This document shows, piece after piece, positions 42,570 through 50,356 of a stretch of 64,000 bases of DNA. The DNA lies in the NCBI RefSeq assembly GCF_007164525.1, contig NZ_AP019791.1, forward strand, positions 1,475,501 to 1,539,500, in the 5' to 3' direction. Under the pieces are notes generated by a model. The model had not been told where the DNA came from, made no database searches, and was given only the letters and a program-made list of their open reading frames with translations. The DNA comes from Rubrobacter xylanophilus (lineage in GTDB: Bacteria; Actinomycetota; Rubrobacteria; Rubrobacterales; Rubrobacteraceae). Position 1 is the first letter of the stretch; each line of letters begins with the position of its first letter. The position numbers were made by a program, and so were the translations under genes.

Positions 42570-42596
42570 GACGAGATAGCGAGGCGCGCTGTGACG
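42570..42596 (-). promoter_or_regulatory. ECF41-type promoter of the sigJ operon
   Basis: Minus strand: CGTCACA (42596-42590), 16-nt spacer, CGTC (42573-42570). The known ECF41 consensus is TGTCACA-n16-CGTC; only the first base differs. The start site would lie near 42563 with the first ATG at 42529. Supports autoregulation of the sigma factor. Confidence 0.7.
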
Positions 42597-42613
42597 CGGG
42601 GGAGCGGGCGGCT

Positions 42614-43015
42614 CTAGCCTCCCCCGGCCTTTAGAGCACCCATCACGGCCTCCGGGATGCGCGTGGCGCGCCCGCTGGAGAGCCTGATGCAGGCGTGACG
42701 CGTGTAGCCGGTCGCGACCGCCTCGCCGTCGCGCAGCACCTCGTAGTCGAAGCGCAGCGAGGTCCGGCCCAGATCCGAGAGCCGGGTCCGCAACACCAGC
42801 TCGTCGTCGAAGCGAGCGGCGCGGTGGTAGAAGACCCGCGCCTCGACCACGACGAAGCCGTAGCCCCGCTCCTCCAGCCCGCGGTAGGAGAGGCCCGCCG
42901 CGCGCAGCCACTCCACCCGGCCCACCTCGAAGTACGAGAGGTAGTTGCCGTTGTTGACCACGCCCTGGGCGTCCGTCTCCGAGTAGCGGACCCGGACTGT
43001 CGTCGTGTGGATCAG
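42614..43015 (-). CDS. 4-hydroxybenzoyl-CoA thioesterase-type (YbgC) acyl-CoA thioesterase
   Basis: 133 residues if the CTG at 43015 is the start, which overlaps the ECH stop codon (CTGA). The catalytic aspartate lies in RYSETDAQGVVNNGNY, upstream of the first GTG (42961), so a start there would lose the active site. The rest is a single hotdog domain with VEWLRAAGLSYRGLEERG. No ATG, GTG or TTG exists in frame between the ECH coding sequence and the Asp, so CTG is the likely start, coupled to ECH. It cleaves acyl-CoA esters in the FAH/mutase/ECH operon. Confidence 0.75.
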   Translation of the reverse strand: MIHTTTVRVRYSETDAQGVVNNGNYLSYFEVGRVEWLRAAGLSYRGLEERGYGFVVVEARVFYHRAARFDDELVLRTRLSDLGRTSLRFDYEVLRDGEAVATGYTRHACIRLSSGRATRIPEAVMGALKAGGG

Positions 43016-43788
43016 CGCCCCTGGAACTCGGCCTTGCGCTTCTCCACGAAGGCGCCCATCCCCTCGCGGGCGTCCTCGGTGGCGAAGAGCAGCGAGAACT
43101 GGTCGGCCTCGTACTCCAGCCCGCTGATGAGGTCCACGTCGAAGGCCCGGTTGGCCGCCGCCTTGGCGTGCCGCACGGCCAGGGGGGCGTTGGCGGCTAT
43201 CTCGGCGGCGATCTCGCGGGCCGCCTCGAGCGCCTCGCCCCGGGGAACGACGCGGTTGACGAGGCCGATCCGCCGGGCCTCCTCGGCGCTGATACGCCTG
43301 CCGGTGAAGATCAGCTCCTTGGCCACGGCCGGCCCGACCAGCCGCGGCAGGCGCTGGGTGCCGCCCATCCCGGGCAGGATGCCCAAAGAGACCTCCGGGA
43401 AGCCGAAGAGGGCGTTCTCCGCGGCGACGCGGATGTCGCAGGCGAGCGCTATCTCGCAGCCGCCCCCGAGGGCGTAGCCGTTGACCGCGGCGATGGTGGG
43501 CACCGGGGTGCGGTCCAGGAGAGCCATGGCGGCGTGCCCCATCTCCGCGAAACGCTTGGCCTCCAGCGGCGGCATGGTGCTCATGGCCTCGATATCCGCC
43601 CCGGCCACGAAGGAGCGGTCCCCGGCCCCGGTCACGATGATCGCCCGCGGGGCCTCCCGCTCCAGGTCCAGGAGGGTCTGCCCGATCTCCTCGGTCACCT
43701 GGGGGTTGAGGGCGTTGAGCTTCTCCTGCCGGTCTATGGTGAGGACGGCGATCCCGTCCTCACCCCTCTCCAGCCTGACGTAATCCAA
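43012..43788 (-). CDS. Enoyl-CoA hydratase (crotonase family)
   Basis: 258-residue enoyl-CoA hydratase. Oxyanion-hole strands FVAGADIEAM and GYALGGGCEIALACD, catalytic glutamates in GGGCEIAL and GFPEVSLGILPG. C-terminal helix YEADQFSLLFATEDAREG. Length and motifs match short-chain crotonases. Cytosolic hydration of 2-enoyl-CoA in beta-oxidation or acid degradation. Upstream is the B12-binding mutase domain (37 nt gap), downstream the thioesterase overlaps its stop. Confidence 0.93.
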   Translation of the reverse strand: MDYVRLERGEDGIAVLTIDRQEKLNALNPQVTEEIGQTLLDLEREAPRAIIVTGAGDRSFVAGADIEAMSTMPPLEAKRFAEMGHAAMALLDRTPVPTIAAVNGYALGGGCEIALACDIRVAAENALFGFPEVSLGILPGMGGTQRLPRLVGPAVAKELIFTGRRISAEEARRIGLVNRVVPRGEALEAAREIAAEIAANAPLAVRHAKAAANRAFDVDLISGLEYEADQFSLLFATEDAREGMGAFVEKRKAEFQGR

Positions 43789-43825
43789 CCTCTTCAGAGC
43801 TCCCTTCGTTCCCGAGCCCCGCCGG

Positions 43826-44227
43826 CTAGCCCGCGGCGGGCACCGCCTGCCGGACGTACTCTATGGCCTTCCTGGTGGGCGTGCCCGGGGTGAAGACCTC
43901 GCCGACGCCCAGCTCCTTGAGCTTGGGGATGTCGTCCTTCGGGATGGTCCCCCCGCAGAAGACCAGGATGTCGTCGGCGCCCTGCTCCCGCAGCAGCTCG
44001 ATGATCCTGGGGATCAGGGTCATGTGCGCCCCCGAGAGGATCGAGACCCCTATCGCGTCGGCGTCCTCCTGGATGGCCGTCTCGACGACCTGCTCCGGGG
44101 TCTGATGAAGGCCGGTGTAGATCACCTCCATACCGGCGTCCCTTAAAGCGCGGGCGATGATCTTGGCCCCCCGGTCGTGGCCGTCGAGGCCCACCTTGGC
44201 CACTACCACCCTTATCGTGCGTTCCAT
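43826..44227 (-). CDS. Cobalamin-binding mutase subunit (methylmalonyl/isobutyryl-CoA mutase C-terminal type)
   Basis: 133-residue stand-alone B12-binding domain. The base-off His ligand is in [10 protein letters not shown] (His17 in DxHxxG), followed by [28 protein letters not shown] and [10 protein letters not shown], as in small mutase chains (IcmB, HcmB, MutB-C). A catalytic large subunit is not in the window. It would join a separate alpha subunit to isomerise methylmalonyl-, ethylmalonyl-, 2-hydroxyisobutyryl- or isobutyryl-CoA. Position between FAH and ECH suggests an amino-acid or valine-type route. Confidence 0.9.
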   Translation of the reverse strand: MERTIRVVVAKVGLDGHDRGAKIIARALRDAGMEVIYTGLHQTPEQVVETAIQEDADAIGVSILSGAHMTLIPRIIELLREQGADDILVFCGGTIPKDDIPKLKELGVGEVFTPGTPTRKAIEYVRQAVPAAG

Positions 44228-44239
44228 GGCTATTACATT

Positions 44240-45052
44240 CTACTCTTCCCTGACGGGGTTGGTGAGCCTCCCGAGGCCTTCTATCTCGATCGTCACCTCG
44301 TCGCCGTCCCTGAGGAAGACCTTGGGATCGCGGGCGAAGCCCACCCCGGCCGGGGTGCCGGTGGCGATGATGTCCCCGGGGACGAGGGTCATCCCGGTGG
44401 AGAGGAAGGAGATCAGGTGGGCCACCGGGAAGATCATCTTGGAGGTGTTGCTGTCCTGCATGACCTCGCCGTTGAGCACCGAGCGTATGCGGAGGCTCTG
44501 TGGGTCGGGGATCTCGTCGCGGGTCGCGATGTAGGGGCCGAGCGGGCAGAAGGTGTCGAGCGACTTGCTGCGGGTCCACTGCCCACCCTCGGAGAACTGC
44601 AGGTCGCGCGAGGAGACGTCGTTGCAGTTGGTGTAGCCGAAGACGTACTCCAGCGCCTCCTCCTCGGAGACGTTCTTCGCCTCCCGCCCGATGACGACGG
44701 CGAGCTCGGCCTCATAGTCGGCCTGGGAGGTGATGGGCGGGATCCTGACCTCGTCCCCCGGCCCGACGATGGTGTTGGCGTACTTGGCGAAGACTATGGG
44801 CTTCTCGGGGATGGCCGCTCCCGTCTCGTTCGCATGATCTTCGTAGTTGAGGCCGATGGCGATTATCTTCTGGGGGTTGAGGATGGGGGCGTGCAGCCGC
44901 GCTCCGGAGAGCGGCACGGGCTCACCCTCCGGCTCCCCACCCTCCGTGATGTACCGGATCATGTCCGGCGCATCGAGGGGCTGTATCGCGTCATCCCGCA
45001 GAGCGCCCACCCGCGGCTCGCCGCCGCCCACGGAATAAGTGACGAGCTTCAC
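44240..45052 (-). CDS. Fumarylacetoacetate hydrolase-family protein
   Basis: 270-residue FAH-fold hydrolase/decarboxylase/isomerase. Metal-binding residues Glu in DYEAELAVVIGREAK and Asp in CNDVSSRDLQFS, and a C-terminal core TGMTLVPGDIIATGTPAGVG. GTG at 45052 chosen because GGGAGGAG precedes it; a longer frame exists. The family cleaves or decarboxylates beta-diketo acids, for example acylpyruvates. It starts the string FAH, B12 mutase domain, ECH and thioesterase, so a ring-cleavage or amino-acid degradation product is the likely substrate. Confidence 0.9.
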   Translation of the reverse strand: MKLVTYSVGGGEPRVGALRDDAIQPLDAPDMIRYITEGGEPEGEPVPLSGARLHAPILNPQKIIAIGLNYEDHANETGAAIPEKPIVFAKYANTIVGPGDEVRIPPITSQADYEAELAVVIGREAKNVSEEEALEYVFGYTNCNDVSSRDLQFSEGGQWTRSKSLDTFCPLGPYIATRDEIPDPQSLRIRSVLNGEVMQDSNTSKMIFPVAHLISFLSTGMTLVPGDIIATGTPAGVGFARDPKVFLRDGDEVTIEIEGLGRLTNPVREE

Positions 45053-45105
45053 CTCTCGAACTCCTCCCTCAGCTTCGTATTTCGCGTACACCCAGGATCA
45101 GCATC

Positions 45106-45372
45106 TTAGCAGCAACGGGCCCCTGGGGCGGGGTCGCAACGCTCGTAGCGGCGCTCGAAGCCCTCCCTCGGGAAGATGCCGCAGGGGACCGGCCGCCCCC
45201 CGGGATGGTCGGGGATGCTCCAGATCTCGTAGTCCCCCGAACCCCGGCGCCGGGCCCAGTAGTAGCCGTGCCAGTAGCCCAGCTTCCCCGCCGACCGGTG
45301 CCGGTAGAGCGCGAACCCCTCGCCCGGCGGCCCTGCCCGGACCCCCTCCGGGATGTTCCCGCCGCACCGCAT
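45106..45372 (-). CDS. Hypothetical small protein, 88 aa, Tyr/Trp-rich
   Basis: Unrecognised small protein whose ATG (45372) overlaps the PdxH stop codon by one base (TGATG), so it is co-translated with it. It is rich in Gly, Tyr, Trp and Arg (KLGYWHGYYWARRRGSG) and ends in a Cys pair. Other cysteines are in MRCGGN and VPCGIF. No family is clear. Its aromatic, Gly/Arg-rich make-up is unusual for a cytosolic enzyme; it may be a metal or nucleic-acid binding protein. Confidence 0.55.
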   Translation of the reverse strand: MRCGGNIPEGVRAGPPGEGFALYRHRSAGKLGYWHGYYWARRRGSGDYEIWSIPDHPGGRPVPCGIFPREGFERRYERCDPAPGARCC

Positions 45373-46037
45373 CAGGGCTGCAACCGCACCCTCCGCCATC
45401 CCGCCCCTTCGCGGACGTAGAGGAGGCGGTCGTGCAGCCGGCTCTCGCGCCCCTGCCAGAACTCGATCCTCTCGGGCCTCACCCGGTAGCCACCCCAGAA
45501 CGGCGGGCGAGGCACCGGACGCCCCTCGAAGCGGCGCTCGACCTCCCTGAGCCGCCGCTCCAGCTCCTCGCGGCTCGCGACGGGCTCGCTCTGCCGGGAG
45601 GCCCACGCGCCGAGCTGGCTGCCCCTGGGACGACTCGCGAAGTAGGCGTCGGACTCCTCCCTCGCGACCCTGGTGGCGATCCCCTCTATCCGGACCTGCC
45701 GCTCCAGTTCGCCCCAGTAGAAGAGCAGAGCGGCACGTGGGTTGGCCTCCAGCTCGCGGGCCTTGCGCCCTCCGTAGTTGGTGTAGAAGACGAAGCCCCG
45801 CTCGTCGAAGCCCTTCAGGAGCACCGTGCGCGCCGACGGCCGACCGTCCGAGGTGGCGGTGGCCAGGATCATCGCGTTCGGCTCGTGCAGCCCGGCGGCG
45901 AGCGCCTCGTCGAACCAGCGGCCGAACTGCCGGAGGGGGTCCGGGTCCGCATCGGCCTCGGAGAGACCGGCGCGGGTGTATTCCTGCCGGAGCCCCGCCA
46001 GGTCCCGCCGCGCCTCCTCCGCACCGGAATCGCTCAT
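45372..46037 (-). CDS. pdxH: Pyridoxamine 5'-phosphate oxidase
   Basis: 221-residue FMN enzyme that oxidises pyridoxamine/pyridoxine 5'-phosphate to pyridoxal 5'-phosphate. FMN-binding motifs: [38 protein letters not shown] and [14 protein letters not shown]; the substrate-binding C-terminus [20 protein letters not shown] is diagnostic of PdxH. The ATG at 46037 is chosen because a TATAAT -10 element ends 11 nt upstream; a GTG 9 bases earlier would overlap it. Divergent from the FUSC gene and followed by the overlapping small gene. Confidence 0.95.
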   Translation of the reverse strand: MSDSGAEEARRDLAGLRQEYTRAGLSEADADPDPLRQFGRWFDEALAAGLHEPNAMILATATSDGRPSARTVLLKGFDERGFVFYTNYGGRKARELEANPRAALLFYWGELERQVRIEGIATRVAREESDAYFASRPRGSQLGAWASRQSEPVASREELERRLREVERRFEGRPVPRPPFWGGYRVRPERIEFWQGRESRLHDRLLYVREGAGWRRVRLQP

Positions 46038-46048
46038 GCTGGCCACGA

Positions 46049-46092
46049 ATTATATAGGTCCGGTTCCGGACAGGAGCGGACGGGGGTATAGT
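46049..46092. promoter_or_regulatory. Back-to-back promoters of pdxH and FUSC gene with inverted repeat
   Basis: Leftward -10 TATAAT (46054-46049) for pdxH, rightward -10 TATAGT (46087-46092) for the FUSC gene. Between them lies a perfect inverted repeat GTCCGG-TT-CCGGAC (46058-46071). Both -10 elements sit within 12 nt of their start codons, so both mRNAs are nearly leaderless. Confidence 0.55.
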
Positions 46093-46102
46093 GGGGCCGG
46101 TC

Positions 46103-47227
46103 GTGGCGGAGACGAAGACAGCGGACGCGGTACGGATCCTCCGGCGGAGGCTTGCCGAGGGCGGACGGCGTCTGCGGGTCCACGGCTGGGCCGTCGTACA
46201 GACCTCCGTCGCCGCCGGGCTTGCGTACTTCCTCGCGGCCTTCGTGCTCGGCAACGACCAGCCCTTCTTCGCCCCCATCGCCGCCGTCATCTCGCTCGGC
46301 CTCACCATAGGCCAGCGGGGACGGCGGGCGTTCGAGACCTCCCTCGGGGTCGCGCTCGGGCTAGTGGTGGCCGACCTGCTCGTGCTGGCCATCGGGACGG
46401 GGCCGCTCCAGATCACCGCCGTCGTCGCGCTGGCCATGGCCGCGGCCCTGATGATCGGCGAGCGGACGCTGCTGGTGAACCAGGCGGCGATCTCGGCGAT
46501 CCTGGTGATCGTGCTGCAGAGCCCGGAAGGCTCCTTCTCCCCCGACCGCCTGATCAACGCGCTGGTCGGAGGCGGGGTGGCGCTGGCGATAAACTACCTC
46601 TTCCCGGTGGACCCGGAGCGGATGGTCCGGCGCTCGGCCCGCCCCATCCTGCAGGAGCTGGCCGGGCTGCTGGAGGAGATAGCACAGGCGCTCGAGTCCG
46701 GCGACCGGGAGCGGGCGGAGCGGGCGTTGCTGAAGGCCCGCGAGATAGACGACCGGGTGCGCGGCTTCGAGGAGGCGCTCGCGGCCGGCTACGAGACCGC
46801 CCGCCTCTCCCCCACCCGCCGCCGGGCGCTCAGGCACCTGGAGCTCTACGCCGGGGCGCGCACCCGGATAGACCTGGCCGTGATAAACACGCGCGTCCTG
46901 GCCCGCGGGGCGGCCAACGCCCTCCGCCGGGGGGACAGGGTGCCGGCCGGGCTGCCGGAGGCGGTGCGGGAGCTGGCGCGCTCGGTGCGGGCGCTCGCGG
47001 GGTACCTGGAGGGAGACGCCGAGCCCGACGAAGCCCGCCGACACGCCCTGCGGGCCGCGAGAGAGGCCACGGCCATCCTCCGGGAACGGCACGACCTGGC
47101 CGCGAGCGTCCTCGTGGGTCAGGTGCGCTCGGAGGCGGTGGACATCCTGCGGAGCACCGGCATGGACCAGGCCTCGGCCCTCGCGGCCCTGGAGGAGGCC
47201 GCCGGGAGGGCCTCGGAGGTGGGCTAG
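46103..47227 (+). CDS. FUSC-family membrane protein (aromatic acid exporter-like)
   Basis: 374-residue inner-membrane protein of the FUSC/YccS-like family. N-terminal membrane domain with about six hydrophobic segments (22-48, 60-76, 82-98, 110-140) containing FAPIAAVISLGLTIGQRGR; the cytosolic part (about 170-374) is helical with EEIAQALESGDRERAERALL. The GTG at 46103 is chosen, as a -10 element overlaps the earlier GTG at 46091. Such proteins export fusaric acid, aromatic acids or other anions. It is divergent from pdxH. Confidence 0.82.
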   Translation: MAETKTADAVRILRRRLAEGGRRLRVHGWAVVQTSVAAGLAYFLAAFVLGNDQPFFAPIAAVISLGLTIGQRGRRAFETSLGVALGLVVADLLVLAIGTGPLQITAVVALAMAAALMIGERTLLVNQAAISAILVIVLQSPEGSFSPDRLINALVGGGVALAINYLFPVDPERMVRRSARPILQELAGLLEEIAQALESGDRERAERALLKAREIDDRVRGFEEALAAGYETARLSPTRRRALRHLELYAGARTRIDLAVINTRVLARGAANALRRGDRVPAGLPEAVRELARSVRALAGYLEGDAEPDEARRHALRAAREATAILRERHDLAASVLVGQVRSEAVDILRSTGMDQASALAALEEAAGRASEVG

Positions 47228-47240
47228 CGACTCTCGCGCC

Positions 47241-50087
47241 TCAGGCGGGAAGCCTCGCGGCCAGGTACTCGGCCGGGTGCAGCGCCCTCCTTCCGGTGCC
47301 GTCGAGTATCTGCTGCCGGCAGGAGGTGCCGGGGGCGACCACCTCCCCGCCGCTCTCGCGGACCGCCGGGAAGAGCACCCTCTCCCCCATCCGCATGGAG
47401 ACCTCGTAGTGGCTACTCTCGTAGCCGAAGAGCCCGGCCATCCCGCAGCACCCGGAGTCCACCACCTCGACGCTCTCGGCGGCGAGACCGAGGGCCCTCT
47501 CGGTCGGGCCGGTGCCCACGAGCGCCTTCTGGTGGCAGTGGCCGTGCAGCAGCACCGGCGGCCCGGGCTCGAGCCGGAGCCCCTCCCCCACCTCGAGCAG
47601 CGCCTCCTCGAAGAGCCGGGTGGCGGCCGCGACCTCCTCCACCCGCTCGTCATCCGGGAGGAGCTTCCGGTAGTCGTCCCGGATGGTGAGGATGCAGCTC
47701 GGCTCGAGCCCCACCAGCGGCACGCCGCGCCGGGCGAGCGGGTGTAGAACCTCCACATTGCGCCGCGCGTTCTCCCGGGCGTCGTCCACCAGCCCCTCGG
47801 AGAGCATCGGCCGCCCGCAGCAGACGACCTCCGGCAGCAGCACCCGCACCCCGGCGGCGGCGAAGAGCCTTGCGGCACCTTCGCCTATCCGGGGGCTCTG
47901 GTACTCGTTCCAGGTGTCGTTGAAGAGCGCCACCTCTGCGGGCCCCTCCCCCTGCGGGAGCGCCGGGAAGCGCCGGGAGAAGGGCACCGGGGCCACCTGC
48001 GGCAGCTTCCGGCGCCGGTCTATGCCGACGAGGGAGGCGGCCAGGCGGACCGGGAGGCTCCCGGCGAGGGCGTTGTAGAGGCCGGGGACCCGGGAGGCCA
48101 GGGCGAGCTGGCGCCGGATGTGCCCGGCGAGCCGCTGCCGCAGCGAGAAGCCGTGGGCCCGGCCCATCTGGTAGAGGACCTCGGTCTTCATCGAGGCCAC
48201 GTCCACCCGGGAGGGGCACTCGGTCTTGCACGCCTTGCATCCGACGCAGAGGTCCATGACCTCCCGCATCCGCCGCCCCGTGAGCTCCTCCGGGGGCAGC
48301 GTCCCGTCCAGCACCGAGCGCAGCAGGTTCGCCCGCGCCCGGGTGGTGTCCCGCTCGTCGCGGGTGACCATGTAGGAGGGGCACATGGTCCCGGAGAGCC
48401 TCTTGCGGCAGAAGCCCGAGCCGTTGCACAGCTCCACCGCGGCGGCGAAGCCCCCCTGGGAGGAGAAGTCCAGCCCGGTGCGCACCGGCAGCCGCCGGTG
48501 GCCGGGCCCGATGCGCAGGTTGCGGTCCATCGGCGGGGGGTCGACGATCACGCCGGGGTTCAGCAGTCCCTCCGGGTCGAAGAGGCGCTTGACCTCCCCG
48601 AAGGCCCGCAGGATCTCATCGCCGTACATCCTCCCGAGGAACTCCGAACGGGAGAGCCCGTCGCCGTGTTCGCCGGAGATGGAGCCCCCGAGCTCCGCCA
48701 CGAGCTCCGCGACCTCCTCGGCGATGCACCGCATCCGCCGGACGCCCCGCTCGTCGGAGGTGTCGAGCGCCGGACGGACGTGCATGCACCCCACGGAGGC
48801 GTGCCCGTAGAAGCAGGCCCAGGTCCCGTTTCGCTGCACGATCTCCTCGAAGCGCACCAGAAACTCCTCCAGCCGCTCCGGGGGTACCGCCGCGTCCTCG
48901 ACGAAGGCCACCGGCTTCTCTTTGTCCGCCGTGCCGAGCAGGAGCGGGAGGGTGGACTTTCTGAGCCTGACGGTCTGTTCCTGCTCGGCCTCCGAGCGCA
49001 GCGGGACGGCCGCCGAGGCGCCCACTTCGCCACCGAGCTCGCCGATGCCGGCGAGTCGCTCCTCGACCTCCTCCCGGCTCCCGCTCCACTCCGCGAGCAG
49101 CAGCGCCCGCGGCTCGCCGCGCACGAAGCGGGTGGCCCCGGCGTAGGCGGGGTTGGCCCGGGCGCGGCCTATGGCCACGTCGTCGAGCATCTCCACGGCC
49201 GAGGGTCCGGTCTCGAGCAGCCGTACGGTGGCCCTCGCGGCCTCCGCCAGGCTCCCGAACTCGAAGGAGGCCAGCCCCCGGGCCTCCGGCAGCTCGCGCA
49301 GGCAGACCTCGGCGCGGGTGACGACCGCGAGCGTCCCCTCGGAGCCGCAGACGATGCGGGTGAGGTCCACCACCTCCGGGTCGACCAGGGCGTCGAGGCC
49401 GTACCCGGAGACCCGCCGGATCAGGCGCGGGAAGCGGCGCTTTATCTCGGTTCCGTAGCGCTCCCCGATCTCGAGTGCCCCGCGCAGCAGCCGGGCCTCG
49501 GCCCCCCCGCCCCGCGCCCTCCTTTCGGCCTCCGAACGGGAGAGCGGCCTGAGCTTCACCACCTCGCCGCTCGCCAGCACGCACCGCAGGCCCAGAACCT
49601 GATCTGCGGTCGTCCCGTAGACGATCGAGCGCATCCCGGCGGAGTTGTTCCCGATCATGCCGCCCAGAGTGGCCACGTCCGAGGTGGAGGTGTCCGCCCC
49701 GAAGACGAGCCCGTGCGGCCTCACCAGCGCGTTGAGCTCCCCCTGCACCACCCCGGGCTCGACGGTGCAGCGCCGCCGCTCGGGGTCCAGCTCCACCACC
49801 CCGGCCATCTCCGAGACGTCCAGCGCGAGGCCCGAAGCGGTGGCCTGCCCCGCCAGGGAGGTGCCGGTCCCCCGGGGGGTTATGGCGAGCCCAAGGGCGC
49901 GGGCGGCCTCGAGCGCCCGCTGCACGTCGGCTTCGCTGCGGGCGACGACGACACCGACCGGACGCCGCTTGTAGATGGAGGCGTCGGTGGCGTACAGGGC
50001 GCGGTAGGCCGGGTCGGTGCGCAGGTGGCCGTCGAGCTTCCCTTCGAGCCTCTCGCGGAGGCCCCGGATGAGGTCCGCCGTCTCCAT
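47241..50087 (-). CDS. FAD/Fe-S hydroxyacid dehydrogenase (GlcD-GlcF fusion, YdiJ/D-2-hydroxyglutarate type)
   Basis: 948-residue membrane-associated oxidase. N-terminal FAD_binding_4 domain (PRGTGTSLAGQATASGLALD), FAD_oxidase C-domain with GEHGDG, then two 4Fe-4S clusters (CNGSGFCRKRLSGTMCP and CVGCKACKTECP). The C-terminal CCG domains are VVCCGRP and SGCCGMAG. This layout is that of D-lactate/glycolate oxidases fused with the iron-sulfur and CCG subunits, and of YdiJ-type D-2-hydroxyglutarate dehydrogenase. Electrons go to quinone. ATG at 50087 is 6 nt after a TATACT -10. The substrate, D-lactate or D-2-hydroxyglutarate, is not settled. Confidence 0.92.
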   Translation of the reverse strand: METADLIRGLRERLEGKLDGHLRTDPAYRALYATDASIYKRRPVGVVVARSEADVQRALEAARALGLAITPRGTGTSLAGQATASGLALDVSEMAGVVELDPERRRCTVEPGVVQGELNALVRPHGLVFGADTSTSDVATLGGMIGNNSAGMRSIVYGTTADQVLGLRCVLASGEVVKLRPLSRSEAERRARGGGAEARLLRGALEIGERYGTEIKRRFPRLIRRVSGYGLDALVDPEVVDLTRIVCGSEGTLAVVTRAEVCLRELPEARGLASFEFGSLAEAARATVRLLETGPSAVEMLDDVAIGRARANPAYAGATRFVRGEPRALLLAEWSGSREEVEERLAGIGELGGEVGASAAVPLRSEAEQEQTVRLRKSTLPLLLGTADKEKPVAFVEDAAVPPERLEEFLVRFEEIVQRNGTWACFYGHASVGCMHVRPALDTSDERGVRRMRCIAEEVAELVAELGGSISGEHGDGLSRSEFLGRMYGDEILRAFGEVKRLFDPEGLLNPGVIVDPPPMDRNLRIGPGHRRLPVRTGLDFSSQGGFAAAVELCNGSGFCRKRLSGTMCPSYMVTRDERDTTRARANLLRSVLDGTLPPEELTGRRMREVMDLCVGCKACKTECPSRVDVASMKTEVLYQMGRAHGFSLRQRLAGHIRRQLALASRVPGLYNALAGSLPVRLAASLVGIDRRRKLPQVAPVPFSRRFPALPQGEGPAEVALFNDTWNEYQSPRIGEGAARLFAAAGVRVLLPEVVCCGRPMLSEGLVDDARENARRNVEVLHPLARRGVPLVGLEPSCILTIRDDYRKLLPDDERVEEVAAATRLFEEALLEVGEGLRLEPGPPVLLHGHCHQKALVGTGPTERALGLAAESVEVVDSGCCGMAGLFGYESSHYEVSMRMGERVLFPAVRESGGEVVAPGTSCRQQILDGTGRRALHPAEYLAARLPA

Positions 50088-50093
50088 GTCCCA

Positions 50094-50099
50094 AGTATA
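50094..50099 (-). promoter_or_regulatory. -10 element of a leaderless transcript
   Basis: Minus-strand TATACT (50099-50094) ends 6 nt before the ATG at 50087, which would make the A of the ATG the transcription start. The 269-nt gap to the next gene otherwise shows only a possible rightward promoter (TAAGAT near 50314) for the glycoside hydrolase. Confidence 0.5.
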
Positions 50100-50356
50100 G
50101 CCCTCGCCTCCCCGGGAGTCCGCCGGGGCGACCTTCTCTCTGAGATAATGCGCGCGTCGGTGTCACACGACGGCCGGAGGCGGGAGTGGTTCCGGGTTTT
50201 CTGCGGCGCAGGTGGTTCCAGATCCCGGTCGGCGGCCTCGTCCCGCTGCCGGGCAGGCTGCGCGAGGCCCGGCGCCGAGGAAACCCCGGGCGCGAGGCGT
50301 ACGTAAGATAGATATCCCTGGTGGGAAACCGGACGACCCCCCGAGAAGGAGGGAGG

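Noticed and set aside
50088-50356. A small gene in the 269-bp gap between the dehydrogenase and the glycoside hydrolase
   Set aside because: No frame with a ribosome site and reasonable composition occurs; the gap holds only divergent promoter elements.
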